Shown here: in pieces, positions 45,401 through 55,095 of the stretch
How the letters are laid out: every line of letters begins with the position of its first letter
Numbering within the stretch: the first letter of the stretch is position 1
Source: Pythium myriotylum
Lineage: Eukaryota; Oomycota; Peronosporomycetes; Pythiales; Pythiaceae
Length of the DNA: 64,000 nucleotides
NCBI GenBank assembly: GCA_023091665.1
Contig: JALJCQ010000004.1
Coordinates: 1,364,001-1,428,000 of the forward strand
Reading direction: 5' to 3'
Notes under the pieces: generated by a model
The model's input: only the letters and a program-made list of their open reading frames with translations
Database searches by the model: none
What the model was told of the DNA's origin: nothing
Made by a program: the position numbers and the translations under genes

Positions 45401-46674
45401 TCCGATTCTGAAATTAGCACCTTTTCCTCGCAATCTTCATCGCCGACTTCTCGGATCCTGATATGGCATTTGCCGCCTGAGTCCAATAAGACTCCAATAT
45501 CAAAGGATCTTGTCCCATCTTCACTTGTGGTGAAGCTTTTGTTGTCTCTCCACAGTATTTTGAAGCATGGAGCTGCTTTCACAATATGAGCATTGGTTTT
45601 ATCATCTTTAGTCGTCGGTGATCGTTGCACAGGTGATGATTTGAGAGCAAGCCAATTCATCTTTGAGCCTCGCTTTTCCAGAAATGGCGTGTACAATGTT
45701 GTTGAGTCAAGATTGGCAACTAGACTGACGTCTGCGAGCTGTGCAGATGTGTCAATTACACGTGATGCCTCCAGAGAGAAGTGATGGTCGTGAGGCGGGG
45801 GCGTGATGTCGCAGGGAGATTGTTCATCACTGTTGCTGACCTGGGCTGCCATCATATGTCCAGTTTCTTCCAAGTGCAATCGGCTCGGTCCAGCAGAGCT
45901 CGGCGGTTGCGGAATGGGTGACCAATCACTTTCACTAAGCTCGTGTTTGTCTACGGGCACACTTGCTCCGCTTTGCCCGATACTTGGATCAACCCACGTT
46001 TCACTCGCAGTTGTTGGGATTGTACCCTGCTCTTTTGCGGCCTGCGGGCGAGAAGGTTTGGAGCGAGGAGTCTCGCTATTTCGAAATTTTCCGGACAGTT
46101 CACTCGCAGTCACGGGAGTTGTGCATCGACGTGATGCTGAGTAGGTCATCTCACGCCGTGAGTTCGCCGAGCAGCCTTCGTCCTCGTCTCGTGGAGACTG
46201 GGTATCGCATTCCAATGGATCTCGGCGTCCATGCCGACTCCATGCTGGATCAGTTCCTCTTGACACCAAGATGCCGCGCGCAATATCAGCTTCCTCCTCT
46301 CGACGCTGCTCGAATAGCGGGCGAATCGACATGCGCTGCTTCATACCTTGGTTGTACCGGTACAAGTCTTGATCGGTGCGAGAGGAGATTGCAGCAGGCA
46401 TGGGAGGGTGTGGGCGGAAACGTGGTGACAATTTTTCGCTGCTTTTGGCATCAGGGCTCAAAAATTGGCCAGTAGGTTGCATCAGTAAGGTGGTAGCTTC
46501 CCCTCCGTCCTCATTTGGTCTCGTAGAGGTTCGCCTTATGGGCTCAAACTGATGGATTGATGGCAGTGCGTACTGCTGACGAAGCGCTATCGGTCGCGGC
46601 TTTCTCTTGGGCGACGGAGTCGTCGGCACGACGCTGCTCATGGAGGCGTACAAGCTGCGAGGGCTTGAATGCAT
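42469..46674 (-). CDS. 1,401-residue IQ-motif protein, otherwise unidentified
   Basis: An intronless frame. The first 330 residues are polar and low complexity (SPKRKPRPIALRQQ near the start). Residues about 330-520 could fold as a beta-rich domain (HIRIREVGDEDCEEKVLISE, GHWFLRIQDIST). Two IQ-like segments lie at residues about 760-810 (ASKVQSAFRMSYQRRDYVY and AVRLIQALQRGIMARRRY). The remainder is helical (for example FSLEELVQYALDRL, RALYLLTGSQALRFLHFLAK). No enzyme motif is visible. The call as a calmodulin-binding cytoskeletal protein rests on the IQ motifs only. The ATG at 46674 was used; MSSVVP, 11 codons later, is an alternative. Confidence 0.75.
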   Translation of the reverse strand: MHSSPRSLYASMSSVVPTTPSPKRKPRPIALRQQYALPSIHQFEPIRRTSTRPNEDGGEATTLLMQPTGQFLSPDAKSSEKLSPRFRPHPPMPAAISSRTDQDLYRYNQGMKQRMSIRPLFEQRREEEADIARGILVSRGTDPAWSRHGRRDPLECDTQSPRDEDEGCSANSRREMTYSASRRCTTPVTASELSGKFRNSETPRSKPSRPQAAKEQGTIPTTASETWVDPSIGQSGASVPVDKHELSESDWSPIPQPPSSAGPSRLHLEETGHMMAAQVSNSDEQSPCDITPPPHDHHFSLEASRVIDTSAQLADVSLVANLDSTTLYTPFLEKRGSKMNWLALKSSPVQRSPTTKDDKTNAHIVKAAPCFKILWRDNKSFTTSEDGTRSFDIGVLLDSGGKCHIRIREVGDEDCEEKVLISESDLIASAKAQPDVAVMTPKWARWLLSRLGRDVEGHWFLRIQDISTMNESCVFSEDVLIAPLPTDGKSEDDLVVGVSMYVLNSGEQGPEDLLVHARNHAAASSSFTELVLKSRELEALGKTFGFITASSHPNEVTHEDMRRLLRDDTFLRRAVAESKTLKLALRSGLNTSQATDSVSDLPFRTGSRHFPPTSSGSSRETMGSPISSPAPSRALTSIVAEYEAQGLIYGSQEIKSIVSSNELVAEVAFLSQAFCEDAVAAALRWLQRSQAVTAYVENYVKDATEDLSKMSESVRDRIEAAKTAKLEDLAVRAIIEDMISEFIAVECRLELHHVKFSGGYDDFYASKVQSAFRMSYQRRDYVYKRNMRNRAVRLIQALQRGIMARRRYCEMRIEREKYLFFGFRSSLHHATSRIEDPRQRAMDMAQETEKRRQTFLMQVLHGYIVEHDFSTPFHISPELVQNIFNEYGVVVGCSPTLGDIVATILISSRQSQSHSKMANIDVSTPKLFGSGEIHAALLTALRMQYDDTYGLSSNLRQIEAREQSPIKALILADLKSTDRGGLVSNENTPPRWLLKASAPFQRANRNRVAALRLARKSAGQRAAHLVALDYRNLLRDGFNAFDKCRAIWEDNIRTRKQQTRQYDTFSLEELVQYALDRLTSAVKDWGLDPEPLFEALNLCLIHRLGKQAIALAEDAFNRFAQGVNVMHGKRSVYSLREEISQELEEFESLLALRCLNIASDTVVTVPPSELLHTVLNGKIDDEYTRHALPSVLPIAGINEKTQLAEKMIRGYANVMYGEALNAICWSCLDTAENVTVEAAQFLERITRRSTDDNESFNGPTKALIPPVKKSITERALYLLTGSQALRFLHFLAKTSHFNKPLQRRVLEHLAPHARDYELYRLASVACSIDSFDIVSRLFDENFDARSIHSATRFWVQYGALYGEEQAELARETCRPPHDTEAVAHHAPSDRQVVQESDPTQA

Positions 46675-47061
46675 GGTCGGGACCGCCTCTAGTTGATCAG
46701 AGTGTTGCTATCAGATCCTCGACGACTGGAGGCTCGTTCCGATCGCCAGGAGACGCCGACCACTCGAGACGCGGGTCGGGTCTCCTATAATTAATTACAT
46801 CGCGGAGAATCTCTCTTCGAGCGGGTGTGCGATCGCCAATGCACGACACAAAGCGCCGTGAGGACTAGAGATCGTGGTGGCGGACACGCATAGGCCTGCT
46901 TGGTTCCTTGTGAGCCATGATGTTCTGGATGGACGCGTCAAGAAACCCCATTTTCGACAGGTTGAACTGTCCAATATTCAGCGTTTTCGACGTCTGGTCG
47001 GTTCTTGAGGCGACACCGAAGCAGTGTAGAAGCTGGAGCGTGACCAAGAGCCTCGCCGAGT
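46675..47061. other. Divergent promoter region
   Basis: About 390 bp between the IQ gene (minus) and the ArfGAP gene (plus). A short minus-strand frame at 46865-47047 has no support as a gene. No repeat was seen. Confidence 0.35.
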
Positions 47062-48754
47062 ATGAGCGCGTCCAAGCCTCAGTACGTGCCGACAGAGGTG
47101 CGCGATGCGTGGTTCCATAAGCTGCGCATGCAGACAGCGAACAAGATGTGCTTCGATTGCAACAAGCGCAACCCGACGTGGGCCACTGTGAGCTACGGCG
47201 TGTTCATCTGCCTCGACTGCTCAGGATACCACCGCCGCCTCGGTGTGCACCTGTCATTCGTGCGATCAATCGACATGGACGAGTGGACTGAAGAGCAGCT
47301 CAAGATCATGTACGAAGGCGGCAATGCTGAGGCGCGAAAGTTCTTCAAGCAGTACGGCGTGCACGAAATCACCAGCGTGAGTGGACCCCGGACACGGTTC
47401 AAGGGTCTGCCATCTGACCTGTGAAACTCTGGCATCTAGATTGAAGCAAAGTATAACACGAAGGGAGCCCAGCTCTATAAGGCGGCGCTGGCAAAGAAAG
47501 CCAAGGCGAGTACTGTCCAAGTCCACGTTAGCGAGTCTGCCTCGGTGCGTTGACTGAGATGCAAATCTGGTTACTGCGCTTTCTGTTTCTGACTCTGATC
47601 GATACGCTTAGGAGGAGAAGGACGAGTCTCTTGATGGATTGGAAGAGCTCGTGAAAAACGTCTCGGTCGAGAGCAGCGAATCACGAACGACATCTTGCGG
47701 CCATCTCCAGCGTGAAGTAACTCCCGCTCCGGCAGTCTCACTGGCCTCCGTCAAGCCCCCGTCAGCTCCGTCCCAGGGCGCGCTAGAAGTAAACCGTCCA
47801 GTTGTCCTTCTTGGTGCGCAAGCGCAAAAGTCAGCAGCGGCGTCGGTGAAGTTGCAGTCGCGTGTAAAGGTATTGGTGTTGCCTGAGATATCTGCTCCAT
47901 TTCTGGCTATGAGATGGAGAGCCTGACGTCATCGAATGAATCTTCTAGAAAACGTCAGCTCTCACGACCGCTCGAGCAACGAAAATCTCAACTGGAGCTG
48001 ACTTTGACTTCGACGATATTCCGTTCGAGGTTCGTCGGAGAAAATGAAATTGTGTTGGCGCAATTGCCCCTCATCTTTGCTCATTCCTTGGTCAGAATCC
48101 GAAGCCATCACCCTCCGCCGTCGCCGAGGCTGCTGCGGAGAAGAAGCAGATCGAAGATGACGAGGCACTTGCCCGTGCTCTGCAAGACGCCGAAGGGTAC
48201 GATGTGCGTATCCTGATCATCTTTGTCGTGTAACTTAACTTCTGCTGGTCGGCTTCCGTAGGGACAATTTTGGCGCGACCCCAACTCCATCATACAGTGC
48301 TCCCCAGCCATCAGCAACAAGCAGCTACGGATCTTCGAACCTTGACAAGTACAAGAACTCGAAGTCTATCTCGTCTGACAACTTCTTCGGTAGTGAGACC
48401 CAAGAAGTCGATCGTAGCCGATTGAATGAGCTACAAGGAGCTCGATCAATCTCAAGCGATGCGTACTATGGTACTAACCGAGGGCGTGCTTCGTCTGGCG
48501 ACCGTAAGTACTCTTTTTTGGGAGTCAATGGTAGCCTCCTAACGAGCCTCATGTCTCCTGCAGAGTTCGCTGAAGATGCCGCATATCAGATGCAACAACT
48601 GAAATCGAAGGTCGCTGACAAAGCTGATAAGGTAAAAGACGCTCTGCACCTCAGCTGAAGATGGCGTTTGACGGAGAACTAACATGTTTGGGGGGGGCAG
48701 CTGAAGCAAATGACCTCGGGCTTTTTCAACGACTTGCAGTCACGCTATGGTTGA
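47062..48754 (+). CDS. ArfGAP2/3-type GTPase-activating protein
   Basis: Eight exons: 47062-47376, 47440-47544, 47612-47869, 47949-48029, 48096-48196, 48262-48503, 48564-48631, 48701-48754; 407 residues. The N-terminal zinc finger is complete: [19 protein letters not shown] then [19 protein letters not shown], with the catalytic arginine in HRRLG. This domain stimulates GTP hydrolysis by Arf on Golgi/COPI membranes. The C-terminal half carries the region typical of ArfGAP2/3 ([13 protein letters not shown] and SSDNFFGSE). The last intron starts GTAAAA and ends in a G-run plus CAG; splicing gives the tail [17 protein letters not shown], which resembles the amphipathic tail of ArfGAPs. Reading through instead ends at 48658 with VKDALHLS. 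Both forms may exist. Confidence 0.88.
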
Positions 48755-49124
48755 AGTGGATAGAAGAGGTACCTTAGTACCTGTGTAAAGGCATAGATCG
48801 GGTCGAAGGGTATCCACGTGGCAGCAGGACTTGTGTCGCTTCTGGACAAGAACCTTTTTAACTTGATGTCCATTCACTGAATCGCACACTGATCTGGTCA
48901 ATTGCTGACAAGAGTTCCTCTGGAATCCGATTCTCGCCCAATCCTTCTAGAAGCGCGCTTGGAGTTGTCCCTAACGAAGACAGTCATTCAAATAAGCGCG
49001 CTTGTAAAATCCCTGCATTGGAAGATTTTCCGGTTTTGTCTGTTGCTGGAGACGCTTGCAGAACGTCAGCAGGACGGCTGCTATTCTCGAATATTGGATC
49101 GCTGTTGATATTTCCTGGAGCAGT
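48755..49124. other. Gene-free stretch between two plus-strand genes
   Basis: It holds the ArfGAP 3' end and the MANF promoter. No feature is supported. Confidence 0.35.
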
Positions 49125-49829
49125 ATGTTCGTCTCGAAGCGCGTGTTGCTGCTGGCCCTCGTGGCGCTCGTCGTCGGCTCCGCCACCACGGTGGAGGCCC
49201 AGGGAGGAGAATGCGAAGGTGAGCGCGCAAGTTTGGTTGGAAATACAAAGACGGGCGTGTGATCCTCCGCTTGTTTTAGTCTGCGTGAAGGTCGTCGACG
49301 ATGTGAAGGCCACGTACGCGAAGCTCGCAGAGGAGAAAGGCAAGAAGACGCTCGCCGTGGCGGAAGTCGCCGTGGACAAGTTCTGCGGGTCGACAAAGAA
49401 GTTGAGCGCCAAGGACAGCAAGCTCGTACGTTTAACGCCGCCGTGGATGACCCAGTGCATGAAACTAATTGCCACGTGACAGTGCTACTCGCTGCTGCCG
49501 CTGAAGAAAGATGTGGCTCGCCAGGTCAACTTTGGTAAGGATTCGCTGAAGATTTGCAAGTCGCTCGAGAAGAAGAACCCCGACTTCTGCTCCATGCGCT
49601 ACCGTACGTGGCTACAGTTGAATGGGATTACGAGGATGGCGATGACCTTATCGTGGAACTTGGATGTACAGCTGTCAAGACTGATGCCTCGACCGATTAC
49701 ACCAAGTTGCGTGTCAAGCAGCTCAAGAAAATCTTGAGCGACCGCAACGTCGAGTGCGTGGGCTGTGTCGAGAAGGACGACTTCATCAAGAAGATCAAGG
49801 AGACCGAGCACCTTCACACTGACCTCTAG
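49125..49829 (+). CDS. MANF: MANF/CDNF-family ER protein
   Basis: Four exons: 49125-49218, 49280-49425, 49483-49603, 49672-49829; 172 residues. A signal peptide (residues 1-26, VLLLALVALVVGSATTVEA) precedes a saposin-like N-terminal domain with ECEVCVKVVDDV, KFCG, CYSLLPLKKD, ICKSLEKKNPDFCSMRY. A SAP-like C-terminal domain follows with KLRVKQLKKILSDRNVECVGC, carrying the CxxC motif. The protein ends HTDL, matching the RTDL ER-retention signal of animal MANF. In animals MANF is an ER-resident, stress-induced protein that binds GRP78 and lipids. All eight conserved cysteines can be placed. Alternative reading through the last intron puts the downstream exon out of frame, so splicing at ACC|GTACGT is required. 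Confidence 0.93.
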
Positions 49830-50022
49830 ACCGTTTGAGATGAGATTTGTGTTTTTCACGAATACATCTTTTTATTGAGGCTTCACTCCTGTGTGCGTCT
49901 ATGAAGTCGCCCGTAAAGCCAGCGAGATTCGCGACGGAAAATAGAGACTTCATTTAATAGTACGAGTAGCCAGCCCTAGTGATGAATGAGGTTTGATCTT
50001 CACTACGTCGTGGACTAGTAGC

Positions 50023-50260
50023 TTACAGACCAAGCTGGGCCGTGCGGAGGATCTGAATGACCGAGGACCCAACCAGCACAAACACAAAGAAGCCTAAGAG
50101 CCAAGGGCCAACCGTGTAGCCAGTATCCTTCTGCACGCAGATGGCGTCAGTCCCAGCAGATACACGATCCAAATAGTGCGATCTCGCCTACCTCCTTTGG
50201 TTGAGACACGAGGCCGCGCTTTGTGATGTTGCTGAGGTGCTTCTCCGAGCGCAAGCGCAT
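50023..50260 (-). CDS. SERP1: SERP1/RAMP4 stress-associated ER membrane protein
   Basis: Two exons, 50260-50192 and 50130-50023, with a 61-nt intron; 58 residues, too short to be found as an ordinary open reading frame. The sequence starts MRLRSEKHL and continues with a basic segment, then YTVGPWLLGFFVFVLVGSS and VIQILRTAQLGL. Human RAMP4 has the matching features ([31 protein letters not shown]). It is a tail-anchored partner of the Sec61 translocon that stabilises nascent membrane proteins under ER stress. It converges on MANF with a 193-bp gap. Confidence 0.85.
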
Positions 50261-51098
50261 CTTCGCTGGGGCCGCCTAATGTGCATCCGCAATTGTAAAT
50301 ACCGCGCACCGCTTTATCACGTGATAGTCTGTGGTCGTACGCACCATTGTCAGCGAGTAGAAGAGGAAGGGAAGGAGGAGCTGTCGGTGGAGCCTTGCAG
50401 CGCTGGTCGACGAATGCAGTGCGGTGTCGTGTCGAAGACCCCTTCGCTTCTACAGCCTCCTGAAAGTGATGGATTGGTCGAAACCATCGCTTTAAGGAGT
50501 TTCTATTGGTTCTAAATATGAAAAATAGTTTTGGCCAATCAATGCGTCTATTTGAAGGCCACGTGGCTCTGCAGTGAAAAAGTGGAAGGAACTTATTGCT
50601 GAAAAAACAAGTTCTTATCCATTTTATGTTCCTAACTATTGCAGTTATAGAATATTTGGGTTAGATTCGAAAAGGCAACTTGAATCTTGCTTGTGAGTCA
50701 CTGACTCGTCTCTCGATATGTCCAATGTTGAGCAAGTTCTTGACCTTGATCGACAACAAACGAAATTGCAATCGCACAGGCGGCATTGATATTACTGACA
50801 ATACAACTAGCATGTTAACAGCTCTAGGTGGATCCTTCATATGTACAGGAAGCGACTATGCCTCCACATCCATGCTCTGGCAGAGGTCCTTCATCAAGAA
50901 GCTCGAGTACTACGCGATAATGCTATATGTAAATGAAGATTATCTAGCTACTGCTGCGGACGACTATGGGCACACACTGCCGTAGCTTAGTCGCGAGGCG
51001 CTTCTCCACTCCGCAGCTGCAGCCGCGCAATGGGAAAACGCATAGCTTAGGAGCGGGTACGACCGTAACCGCCGAAATCTACTTGAGAGCAAGCACGC
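50261..51098. other. AT-rich gene-free stretch
   Basis: The part 50510-50970 is AT-rich. A 101-codon plus-strand frame (50680-50985) with SMLTALGGSFICTGSDYAST has no recognised family and may be a mobile-element scrap. Confidence 0.3.
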
Positions 51099-52652
51099 TT
51101 ACTGGCGCTTGGAGATCTCGCTCGCCAGCTTGTTCTCAAGGGTCATGTGGTTCTCCGCTGGAAGACCGATGCAGGCACGGAACAGGTTGAGAACAGCCTC
51201 GCGCTGGGCAAAGAGGGCGTTCACGACCGGAGTACCACGTGGCACAAGAGGCGCCTTGAGCATGTAGCTGAGGAGCGAAAGCACGGAGTGCAGGCGCTCA
51301 AAGTTCTCGTTGCCCTCCTTCTTGATCTGGATACGCTCCGCAATCTCGCAAATGATGACAAGATCCAGAATGAGCGGGGTGGCCAAGAGCGAGTCCTCGC
51401 ACGTGTTGTGCATGGAGATCGTGTTGGTGCCGTTCATGAAAATCTTGGAGGTGTACTCGTCAAGCGCGCGCTTGCTGTCACCGACAAAAGGGACGTACTT
51501 GATCACAACGACGTGATCCGGGTGCTCGCCCTCCTTGTACAGAAGCTTGTTCGAGGCGACCATATCATCGACGACATTCGACTTCGAGATCTCCTTGGAG
51601 CGGAACTGCTGCGGCGCGGAGAGGTTCTTGCCGTCATTGTTGCCCAAGTGGTTGTAGCTCACAATCGACACAGGCTTGATACCGGCCGACACGAGGAAGT
51701 CCACAAGAACCGACTTCATCTTAGTCTGGCCAGACTTGAAGTCATCGCCGCCGACGAAGACACCCTTCTCCTCAGCAAGGTCGAGAACACCCGGGACGAA
51801 GGTGTTCTGTGGGCTGCCGTTAATGTACGAGCACCCCTCGAGGATCGAGGCGACAGCGAAGACGGTCGAAGGCGAGACCTCATCCTCGCTGTTCTTGATC
51901 GACTCGAGGAGGTTGGCCGAAGTGTCGTTGATGCCTTCGATGATGTCCGAGTAGCGTTCGGTGTTGGCCGACCACAGAACAATCACCTTGTCGACGCCGT
52001 TGCTGCTCTTGAAGTCACGGATCTGCTGGCGGATCTGCTCCAAGTTCTCCTGCTTGGTGCCCTTGAGCAGGTTATCGGCACGGTCCGCCTGGTTCGCCGC
52101 GATGAAGTCAGGGTAGTAGATGGATGGGAGCGGCTTGATGTCCTTGAGCAACGGCTTGAGCTGGCGCTGAAGGTCGTAGTCGAGCACAGCCGCGCGCTCC
52201 ATGGCATCTGCGAGGTTCGCACTCGAGATATCCCAGCCGCCAATGACCAGGTCATTCGGGTGGACCATCGGCAGAATCGAGTTGAACGGAATGTAGACGC
52301 CCTCACCCTGAGCGTTCGTGCCAAGGCGCACGGTCGACGCCTGCGTAACCGAGCCGAAGTAGTCGGGCGTGTGCGTGCCTTCCTTGGTGGTCCAGGTGAT
52401 GTTCTTCTTGTTGGCAAGAACGCTGGCCACGAGCGTCGAGCCGTTGTTGCCGCCGAGGCCGATGATCATCACGCCGACCTTGGGCACCTTGCGCTGGGTC
52501 TTGATCGTGTACTTCTCCTCCACGGGCGTCACGACGTCGCCCTCGACGCGCGTGACATGGTAGGTGTAGTTGGAGATGATCTCGTCCTCCGTGTAGGTGA
52601 CGTTCTTGCTGTTCACCTTGAACGGCTTGTTGGAGAACGTGGCGGTGGCCAT
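51099..52652 (-). CDS. INO1: Inositol-3-phosphate synthase
   Basis: An intronless gene of 517 residues starting [11 protein letters not shown] at 52652. It converts glucose 6-phosphate to 1D-myo-inositol 3-phosphate with bound NAD, in the cytosol, and feeds phosphoinositide and inositol phosphate synthesis. Landmarks are complete: [17 protein letters not shown] (NAD site), [37 protein letters not shown] and [16 protein letters not shown]. The length and order match eukaryotic INO1. A long frame on the opposite strand (51147-52832) is a composition artefact of this GC-rich gene. Confidence 0.97.
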   Translation of the reverse strand: MATATFSNKPFKVNSKNVTYTEDEIISNYTYHVTRVEGDVVTPVEEKYTIKTQRKVPKVGVMIIGLGGNNGSTLVASVLANKKNITWTTKEGTHTPDYFGSVTQASTVRLGTNAQGEGVYIPFNSILPMVHPNDLVIGGWDISSANLADAMERAAVLDYDLQRQLKPLLKDIKPLPSIYYPDFIAANQADRADNLLKGTKQENLEQIRQQIRDFKSSNGVDKVIVLWSANTERYSDIIEGINDTSANLLESIKNSEDEVSPSTVFAVASILEGCSYINGSPQNTFVPGVLDLAEEKGVFVGGDDFKSGQTKMKSVLVDFLVSAGIKPVSIVSYNHLGNNDGKNLSAPQQFRSKEISKSNVVDDMVASNKLLYKEGEHPDHVVVIKYVPFVGDSKRALDEYTSKIFMNGTNTISMHNTCEDSLLATPLILDLVIICEIAERIQIKKEGNENFERLHSVLSLLSYMLKAPLVPRGTPVVNALFAQREAVLNLFRACIGLPAENHMTLENKLASEISKRQ

Positions 52653-54447
52653 GGCTGCTGGGGCGGAGGGAATCTGGTCTTGCGCGCTGGGCTGCAAAAG
52701 CGGAAGTGTGTGGGGAGCTCCCCGCGGCCGCTCGCCCACACAACCAGGGCCCTTCACATGTCACTGCCCCAAGGGAAGGGCAAGGGACACACACTCACAA
52801 CGACTTCGCACTTAGGCGGGAAGATTTCGTGAAGAACCCTGCGGAACTCGATAACAGTCACGACGCCACAACGACGGACAGAGGGCTGGGCCTGTGCGAT
52901 TACGTCAAACATGAAGACGGTGCTTTTGAGAGTAAATCCATTTACAGAGGTCAATAGACAGTCAAGAGCCTGCGCAAAAAAACGAAGAAGCTGGAGTGTG
53001 CTTGGTTGGCGCACACAGTGGCTACATTAGATGATCTAGATACCGTTGACTTGGATTGAACAAGGTCTCCATTCTTACGAGAAAAAAAAAAATGGAGGCG
53101 TCCTCTCGCCGAGGCAAATGTAGTGGGCTATCTGGTGTACTATTGCCGAACTGCAAGGGTGCTTCCGCGTAATCACGGTCGTTCGTTCTCAGCTGGGATG
53201 GGGGGCTGGACACCCTACGCTTCACACGCGATATCGATTGGCCTGGTGAGGTCCGAGCAAACGTACCGTATGTCACGGTAGAGCACGTGGGCCTGCGCAG
53301 AAACGGGCAGCAGGCTCCTCATCATGAATGCGCTGCTCGCCTGGTCAGGTGCTTGGCTAATCAGGTATCCGGATCGCGTAAGAAGGAGGTTATTCATCCT
53401 GAGAGGTTACCGGGAGACCTGCAAAGACAGGGCACTGAAGTGATGACATCCGTGATGTCATCCGCGCCGAAGCAGCCATTCGAGAAGCTCAGCTGTCTCA
53501 CGAAGATTTGGTTCCCGCGAACGGGAGTCGGCCAACGCATCATGATCCATGAACAATCAAACCACCGAGTACTGTACTAAGTAACTTCTTAGCGAGAGGC
53601 ATTGAGGGCGAGGTTGGATTCATGCTTCAAGGATCGTGTTGAGCTTGGACGAGGTCTGGAGCGTGCGACTGTTCTAGAACGCTTCCACCGCCGCATCCAC
53701 GATAACTCTGTCGGACCATTTGGCGCCACAGAGTGGTGATGTGCATCCTCCTGATTGCTTCAATGATTTCGGACAGGACAAGCACCCAGGTTTCTAGAAG
53801 TTCACTTGTACACTGAAGCCAAGAGAGAAGTCCCAGCGCTCAGTCAATCGAACTTCCAGAGGCCCCAGGCGCCCCGTTCGGCAAACTTGAATCACCGCGC
53901 GTGTCGCAGACCAGGAGAGGTCGGATGTCCGACATCCTCATGTTCTCGAACCCTCAGCACCCAACTTGGCTAGCTTTCCCACACAGTTCTCTCCGCGCGC
54001 AGTTGTGAGGGCACGTCCGACGATTCCAGAACACTCGAAGGCAGCAAAGCAGATGCGACTTGCGCAAGTGCCACTCTGCGGATAATCCGCTCAGTCCGAG
54101 GTCTTGCTTGTTCGGCTCCAGACAGGAGAGACCCGATCCAAGCTGGTCGGACGCAACTTGAAGTCCGACGAGCAAAGCGACACCATCACTCCCGTGAGGG
54201 GTGTTCCTCTTAGATCCGCCGATTGGTAACTTACCCGGTAGCACGTAACGTATTGCTTAGAAACCCGTATGTAAGTTATTTTTCAAGACGAGGTCAGTAA
54301 CCTCGTTTTAGAATAAAACCTCGCCTGGCCTGTTTTTTCCTTGCGGTTTTTTATCGCCAAAAATACACCTTCGTGACGGCGGAAGAGGAAGCGAAGCAAG
54401 CGCTCGGCCTCCTGGACTCATTGAGTAGCGCGAAGCAGACGATCGCC
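52653..54447. other. 1.8-kb gene-free stretch with repeats
   Basis: Short frames at 52754-53014, 53287-53580 and 53954-54244 carry no recognisable domain. A perfect 9-bp stem with a 3-nt loop lies at 53442-53462. A smaller hairpin (ACGAGGT/ACCTCGT) is near 54279-54305, followed by a T-rich tract. The texture is that of a decayed mobile element, but no family could be named. The INO1 promoter lies at its left end. Confidence 0.35.
53442..53462. repeat. Perfect short inverted repeat
   Basis: GATGACATC and GATGTCATC are separated by CGT, giving a 9-bp stem with a 3-nt loop. The half-site TGACATC resembles bZIP-type targets, but there is no gene near enough to support a regulatory role. Confidence 0.4.
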
Positions 54448-54819
54448 ATGGAGCTTCCCGCGCCGCTTGTCTCCGGAACGATCACGTACATCGTGCTCAC
54501 GCTGCTCGCGATGGGCGCCGGCGTGGGCATGGGAGTGACAGGCAAGATGACGCGCGACAACGCCACGTGAGCAACTCGCGCATCTCTGTAAGATATAGCT
54601 TCCTCGTCCTCAAGTCTCCTGTGGCGTGGTCTCCCTTTAGCGTATTCACCATGTTGGCGTTCATGACGGGTCTGTGCTTATGGATGTTCTGGTACGTTGA
54701 TTTGGAGCTCGGCGATTTCGGCGCGCAGTGCTGACTGCATCAATTATGGGGTTTGTAGGGCATGCTGCTGGCTCCACCAATGGCACATTCTCATCGTCCC
54801 CACGTACCTCCATGAATAA
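54448..54819 (+). CDS. V-type ATPase subunit e
   Basis: Three exons: 54448-54566, 54641-54691, 54759-54819; 76 residues. It has two membrane helices (SGTITYIVLTLLAMGAGVGM and the MLAFMTGLCLWMFWACCWLH segment) and ends WHILIVPTYLHE. Subunit e (Vma9 in yeast, ATP6V0E in animals) is a small two-helix component of the Vo proton channel, with the same size and a tryptophan-rich second helix. The start ATG at 54448 was preferred to a GTG 75 bp upstream. The family match is by pattern rather than by long identity. Confidence 0.7.
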
Positions 54820-55095
54820 TCAAGTCAGGCAACATCACGCCCACGGAGATCCACGGGTTTGATCGCTCCATTTGAATGTCGAGTCGTCGAGACGATTCGT
54901 CACCAAGGCAGAACAGTGGAGAGGAAGAACCAACACATTTAGATGGACCTCTTTGACGAGAAGAGCTAAACCTGACCAAGGTCTCTCTTCGCCAGCTCTC
55001 CATATTAATAATAATGATACGATCTCGAAAGCCGCTTCTCGTCTGCTCCACGCGCTGCGCAAAGCCCTCAGCTTCATTCACGGTCGAACCAACGT

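Noticed and set aside
46865..47047. 60-codon minus-strand frame upstream of the ArfGAP gene
   Set aside because: Short, without homology that I recognise, and within a probable 5' untranslated region.
51147..52832. 561-codon plus-strand frame across INO1
   Set aside because: It is antisense to a clear inositol-3-phosphate synthase. It arises from the strong third-position G/C bias of that gene and has no domain of its own.
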